From: Prado023 sp963747335
GTDB lineage: Bacteria; Actinomycetota; Actinomycetes; S36-B12; CAIYMF01
Direction of reading: 5' to 3'
DNA: 64,000 nucleotides
Assembly: GCA_963747335.1 (NCBI GenBank)
Contig: CAVVEV010000012.1
Location: forward strand, 496,001 to 560,000
Shown here: piece by piece, positions 60,981-64,000 of the stretch
Position numbering within the stretch: position 1 is the first letter of the stretch
Layout: each line of letters starts with the position of its first letter
Program-made: the position numbers and the translations under genes
The notes under the pieces: model-generated
The model's input: only the letters and a program-made list of their open reading frames with translations
What the model was told of the DNA's origin: nothing
Databases searched by the model: none

Positions 60981-61445
60981 GTGCGGTCCTCCCCGGCTGA
61001 TGAGCAGGCCATGCGCCTCGCGCTGGCCGTCGCGGCGCGTGCCCTTCCCGGTGGGGACGTCCCGATCGGCGCCGTGGTGCTCGACTCGCAGGGCGCGGTG
61101 ATCGGCGAGGGCTACAACCGCCGGGAGCTCGACGGCGACCCGACGGCGCACGCGGAGGTGCTCGCCCTGCGCGCCGCTGCCCGGGAGGTCGGCCACTGGC
61201 GGCTCGAGGGGTGCACCCTCGTGGTCACGCTCGAGCCGTGCACGATGTGCGCTGGGGCGCTCGTCCTGTCGCGGGTGGACCGGGTGGTGTTCGGTGCCCA
61301 CGACCCCAAGGCCGGAGCGGTGGGCTCGCTCTGGGATGTGGTGCGCGACCCGCGGCTCAACCATCGCCCCGAGGTCGTCTCCGGCGTCCTGGCCGAGGAG
61401 TGCTCGCGGATGCTGCGGGACTTCTTCGGGTCCCATCGCGGCTGA
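60981..61445 (+). CDS. tadA: tRNA-specific adenosine-34 deaminase TadA
   Basis: A 154-residue zinc deaminase converting A34 to inosine in tRNA(Arg). TAHAEVLAL carries the zinc His and proton-shuttle Glu, and LEPCTMCAGAL the two zinc cysteines. The FGAHDPKAGAVGSL and C-terminal EECSRMLRDFF segments are typical. The GTG start at 60981 is supported by the leaderless box. It is divergent from the tocopherol-cyclase-like gene and 66 nt upstream of upp. Confidence 0.93.
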   Translation: MRSSPADEQAMRLALAVAARALPGGDVPIGAVVLDSQGAVIGEGYNRRELDGDPTAHAEVLALRAAAREVGHWRLEGCTLVVTLEPCTMCAGALVLSRVDRVVFGAHDPKAGAVGSLWDVVRDPRLNHRPEVVSGVLAEECSRMLRDFFGSHRG

Positions 61446-61498
61446 CAGGCCCGCGGAGTCGCCGGCCGGTCGATGCCGGGGGCGCCACAGGACGCACA

Positions 61499-61504
61499 TA
61501 GGCT
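61499..61504 (+). promoter_or_regulatory. -10 box TAGGCT, leaderless start of upp
   Basis: TAGGCT plus 7 nt ends at the ATG at 61512. Confidence 0.6.
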
Positions 61505-61511
61505 GGCGGCC

Positions 61512-62150
61512 ATGCGAATGATGCTCGCCGACCACCCGCTGGTCGCCCACAAGCTGACCACGCTGCGCGACGAGCGCACCGACTCGCCCACCTTCCGACG
61601 CCTCGTCGACGAGCTGGTGACCCTGCTGGCCTACGAGGCCACGCGCGACATCCGCGTCGCCGAGGTCGCCATCACCACGCCGGTCGGCCCGGCCACGGGG
61701 CACCGGATGGCCCAGCCCCGTCCGGTGGTGATCCCGATCCTGCGCGCGGGCCTGGGGATGCTCGAGGGGATGACCCGGCTGCTGCCGACCGCGGAGATCG
61801 GCTTCCTCGGGATGATCCGTGACGAGGTCACCCTGGAGGCGTCCACCTACGCCGACCGGCTACCCATGGACCTGTCCGGTCGTCAGGTGTTCCTCCTCGA
61901 CCCGATGCTGGCCACCGGTGGGACGCTCATCATGGCGATCGACCTGGTGCTGTCCCGGGGCGCCCGCGACGTCACCGCCATCTGCATCCTGGCCGCACCC
62001 GAGGGGATCGCCGCTGTGGATGCCGCGGTGGCCGACCGCATCCCGACGATCACGCTGGTCACCGCCGCCATCGACGAGCGGCTCAACGACCACGGGTACA
62101 TCGTGCCCGGCCTCGGCGACGCGGGCGACCGCCTGTACGGCGTCGTCTGA
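61512..62150 (+). CDS. upp: Uracil phosphoribosyltransferase
   Basis: A 212-residue salvage enzyme making UMP from uracil and PRPP. DHPLVAHKLTTLRD opens the protein. RAGLGMLEGM and the PRPP loop DPMLATGGTL near residue 132 are diagnostic, and DERLNDHGYIVPGLGDAGDRL is the uracil-recognition C terminus (family pattern). The leaderless ATG is well supported. Confidence 0.96.
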   Translation: MRMMLADHPLVAHKLTTLRDERTDSPTFRRLVDELVTLLAYEATRDIRVAEVAITTPVGPATGHRMAQPRPVVIPILRAGLGMLEGMTRLLPTAEIGFLGMIRDEVTLEASTYADRLPMDLSGRQVFLLDPMLATGGTLIMAIDLVLSRGARDVTAICILAAPEGIAAVDAAVADRIPTITLVTAAIDERLNDHGYIVPGLGDAGDRLYGVV

Positions 62151-62248
62151 CGGCCCGGGCCGTCCGACCCGCAGCGAGCCACAACCACCTGGACCGCCGG
62201 GCCCGTGGGCAGGCCAGCCCCGTCCGGCCGCTGCCGATCGGGGCGTCG

Positions 62249-63196
62249 CTACTCGGGGGCGTCGCCCTCGTCGGTGACCAGCGTGCCGACCTGTCCGTAC
62301 ACCCACGGCTCGTTGTCGGGGTCGTGTCCGACGGGGACGCCCACCACGATCGGCACGTCGAACTCCAGCAGCCGCTGCTCCATGAAGCTCTCGGCATGCT
62401 GGTCGCGCTCCCCGACGGCGGCGCTGAACGAGCCGAGCGCGAACGCCTGGACGCCCATCAGCCCCCCGGACAGCTGCAGCTGCGTGATCATCCGGTCCAG
62501 GCGGTAGACCGGCTCCCCGACGTCCTCGAGGACCATGATCGCGTCGTGCGAGCGCAGGGCGTGCGGGGTTCCGGACAGGGCGGCGAGCATCGCGAGGTTC
62601 CCCCCGACCAGCGGGCCGCGCACCGAGCGGCGCGGGCCGGCCACATGGTCGACCCGGGCGCGGAACCCGGAACCCTCAGCCAGCATCGCGCGGATCCGTT
62701 CCAGGACCGGCGGGGCGGCGAGGTCTCCCAGGGCCGTGATGACCGGGGCGTGGATCCCCATCAGGCCGTGCGCCACGGGATGGGCGAGGTCGTCGGTCAG
62801 GCGGTGCTCCCGGTAGAGCGCGGCCAGGAAGGCGGTGGCGTCCGAGAACCCGAGCAGGGGTCGGTTGGGGACCGCCGCGGGGTCCTTCGTGAGCCGGATC
62901 AGGTCCTCGAGCAGGTGCATCGCACCGAAGCCACCGCGGGCGAACCAGATGGCCTCGACCTCGGGGTCGGTCATCGCCCAGCGCAGGTCCTCGAGGCGCT
63001 GCTGCGTCGTTCCGGCCGTGTGACCGGCGACGGCCAGGACGTGCTTGCCCACCAGTGGGCGGTAGCCCCACTCGCGGAGCACGTCGAGACCGCGCCCGAG
63101 GCGGGCTGGTTGGACGGGACCGGACGGCGCGATCACGGCGATCCGCGATCCCGGCGCGAGCAGGGGGCCCGGCAGGTCGGGTTGGCTCAGGAACAT
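62249..63196 (-). CDS. LD-carboxypeptidase (peptidase S66, muramoyltetrapeptide carboxypeptidase)
   Basis: A 315-residue serine peptidase that trims D-Ala from peptidoglycan tetrapeptides during recycling. IAVIAPSGPV opens the N domain. ARGGFGAMHLLEDL is followed by LLGFSDATAFL with the nucleophilic Ser near residue 120, LVGGNLAMLAAL, a Glu in LEDVGEPVYRLDR, and GVPVGHDPDN with the catalytic His. No signal peptide is present. The ATG at 63196 has a weak ribosome-binding site. A TACCGT -10 box lies at 63249-63244 on the minus strand. Confidence 0.9.
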   Translation of the reverse strand: MFLSQPDLPGPLLAPGSRIAVIAPSGPVQPARLGRGLDVLREWGYRPLVGKHVLAVAGHTAGTTQQRLEDLRWAMTDPEVEAIWFARGGFGAMHLLEDLIRLTKDPAAVPNRPLLGFSDATAFLAALYREHRLTDDLAHPVAHGLMGIHAPVITALGDLAAPPVLERIRAMLAEGSGFRARVDHVAGPRRSVRGPLVGGNLAMLAALSGTPHALRSHDAIMVLEDVGEPVYRLDRMITQLQLSGGLMGVQAFALGSFSAAVGERDQHAESFMEQRLLEFDVPIVVGVPVGHDPDNEPWVYGQVGTLVTDEGDAPE

Positions 63197-63371
63197 CTCA
63201 GCAGGTTCTCCCCCACCCTGGTGGGTCCGACGGCGACAGCCCCACGGTACGCCAGCGGGCACGGTGTGCCGCGAGGGGTCGGCCCCACCGGCGGTCAGCG
63301 CCTCGGCAGGCACGGACTGCTCCGCGGTGATCCCGTGGCGGGGCGGCCGGGACGTCGTGGGCGGCGTCGCC

Positions 63372-64000
63372 TCAGCCCAGGCCGAGCCACACGGCCGGGT
63401 CGAGGAATCCTCCGGACGGGGCGATGACCTCGAAGTGCAGGTGGGTCCCGGTCGAGTTCCCGGTGGAGCCCATGCCTGCGATCGCCTGGCCGGGCGCGAC
63501 CCGGTCGCCCACGCCGACTCCGATGCTCGACAGGTGGCTGTAGGTCGTGAGCGTCCCATCGGAGTGCTCGACCTCGATGCGGTTGCCATAGGAGCCCTGC
63601 CACCCCGCGAGGACCACCGTGCCCGCCTGAGCGGCCCGGACCTCAGTGCCGCCGGGGGCGGCGAAGTCCATGCCCGTGTGCCGGCCGCCGCTCCAGTAGC
63701 CGCCCCACTGGCCGAAGCGGGCGGTGAGCTCGTACCCGGACCCGACGGGGGTGACCTTCACAGCGCGGCGCTTGCGGTCGGCGGCCTCGGCCTTGCGCTG
63801 GCGCTCCTCGGCGCGCTTGCGCGTGGCCTCGGCCTTCTCGCGCGCAGCCTCGGCGCGCTCGGCGTCGATGTCGATGATCGGGATGAACGGATCAACGAGC
63901 TGGGGAAGGGCCGGGGTGACCAGGGGCCGGCTGTTCTGCCCGGCACCGGTGTCGGCGCTCGCGGGCGTGGCCCCCATGCCGACAAGCAGCAGGGATCCCA
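63372..64000 (-). CDS. M23-family (LytM) metallopeptidase, N terminus outside the window
   Basis: The last ~209 residues of a secreted peptidoglycan-processing protein. The frame is open to the window edge. The first visible residues GSLLLVGMGATPASA look like the end of a signal peptide, so little is missing. A charged Ala/Glu/Lys/Arg coiled coil (63780-63870) precedes the M23 domain. That domain has GGRHTGMDFAAPGG (zinc His and Asp) and GTHLHFEV (zinc/catalytic His), so it looks catalytically intact. Coiled-coil plus LytM proteins act as endopeptidases or, like EnvC/NlpD, as amidase activators. It lies 175 bp upstream of the LD-carboxypeptidase on the same strand. Confidence 0.9.
   Translation of the reverse strand, partial: GSLLLVGMGATPASADTGAGQNSRPLVTPALPQLVDPFIPIIDIDAERAEAAREKAEATRKRAEERQRKAEAADRKRRAVKVTPVGSGYELTARFGQWGGYWSGGRHTGMDFAAPGGTEVRAAQAGTVVLAGWQGSYGNRIEVEHSDGTLTTYSHLSSIGVGVGDRVAPGQAIAGMGSTGNSTGTHLHFEVIAPSGGFLDPAVWLGLG

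Overview
The window is chromosomal DNA of a high-GC Gram-positive bacterium, almost certainly an actinomycete (Actinomycetota). The evidence is very GC-rich coding DNA with many GTG starts, a biotin carboxylase/BCCP fusion with an acyl-CoA carboxylase beta subunit and the small actinobacterial epsilon subunit, an LpdA-type quinone reductase, and many probable leaderless genes whose start codon lies 6-7 nt after a TANNNT box. Gene order from about 12.6 to 32.6 kb (accA, maf, accE, accD, birA, gtrA-like gene, purK, purE, fadE25-like gene) resembles the conserved mycobacterial segment around Rv3274c-Rv3285. No rRNA, tRNA, CRISPR array, phage or classical insertion sequence was seen.

Layout. 0-4.7 kb: end of a phosphohexomutase, a four-helix membrane protein, a gamma-glutamylcyclotransferase-like protein, a GNAT acetyltransferase, lpdA and a protein-tyrosine phosphatase. 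4.7-12.6 kb: glgX followed, with overlapping genes, by the [NiFe]-hydrogenase maturation genes hypF-hypC-hypD-hypE, then a class II glutamine amidotransferase. 12.6-20.3 kb: the acyl-CoA carboxylase locus with maf, a TarM-like glycosyltransferase and biotin ligase. 20.3-25 kb: a class III cyclase, a GtrA-like protein, an acyl-CoA dehydrogenase, an aldose epimerase and a frameshifted gene resembling LCIB-type carbonic anhydrases. 25-34 kb: GluQ-RS, a two-gene wall-polymer ABC exporter, purK-purE, UDP-glucose dehydrogenase, a second acyl-CoA dehydrogenase and a TagF/TagB-like polymerase. 34-39.4 kb: a MoxR/VWA pair, a glycerophosphodiesterase and a GlcD-type flavoprotein. 39.6-55.3 kb: class II aldolase, a DUF559/AbiEi-type nuclease gene bracketed by identical palindromes, purA, a secreted beta-helix protein, an OYE-family reductase, pntA-pntB, a class III aminotransferase, a small unknown protein and purD-purB-purC. 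55.4-59.7 kb: a PTS with separate EIIB, EIIA, HPr, EI and a frameshifted EIIC. 59.8-64 kb: a tocopherol-cyclase-like protein, tadA, upp, an S66 LD-carboxypeptidase and the C-terminal part of an M23 peptidase.

How the genes work together. Purine synthesis (purK, purE, purA, purD, purB, purC) and nucleotide salvage (upp) are strongly represented. The carboxylase genes with birA form a complete acyl-CoA carboxylase set. An ABC exporter, a CDP-glycerol-type polymerase, a TarM-like glycosyltransferase, a GtrA-like protein and UDP-glucose dehydrogenase suggest a glycosylated wall polymer whose genes are dispersed among housekeeping genes. The most unusual items are a dispersed palindrome of about 43 nt associated with the DUF559 gene, the LCIB-like carbonic anhydrase candidate, the tocopherol-cyclase homologue, and three single-base frameshifts, all of the extra-base type.
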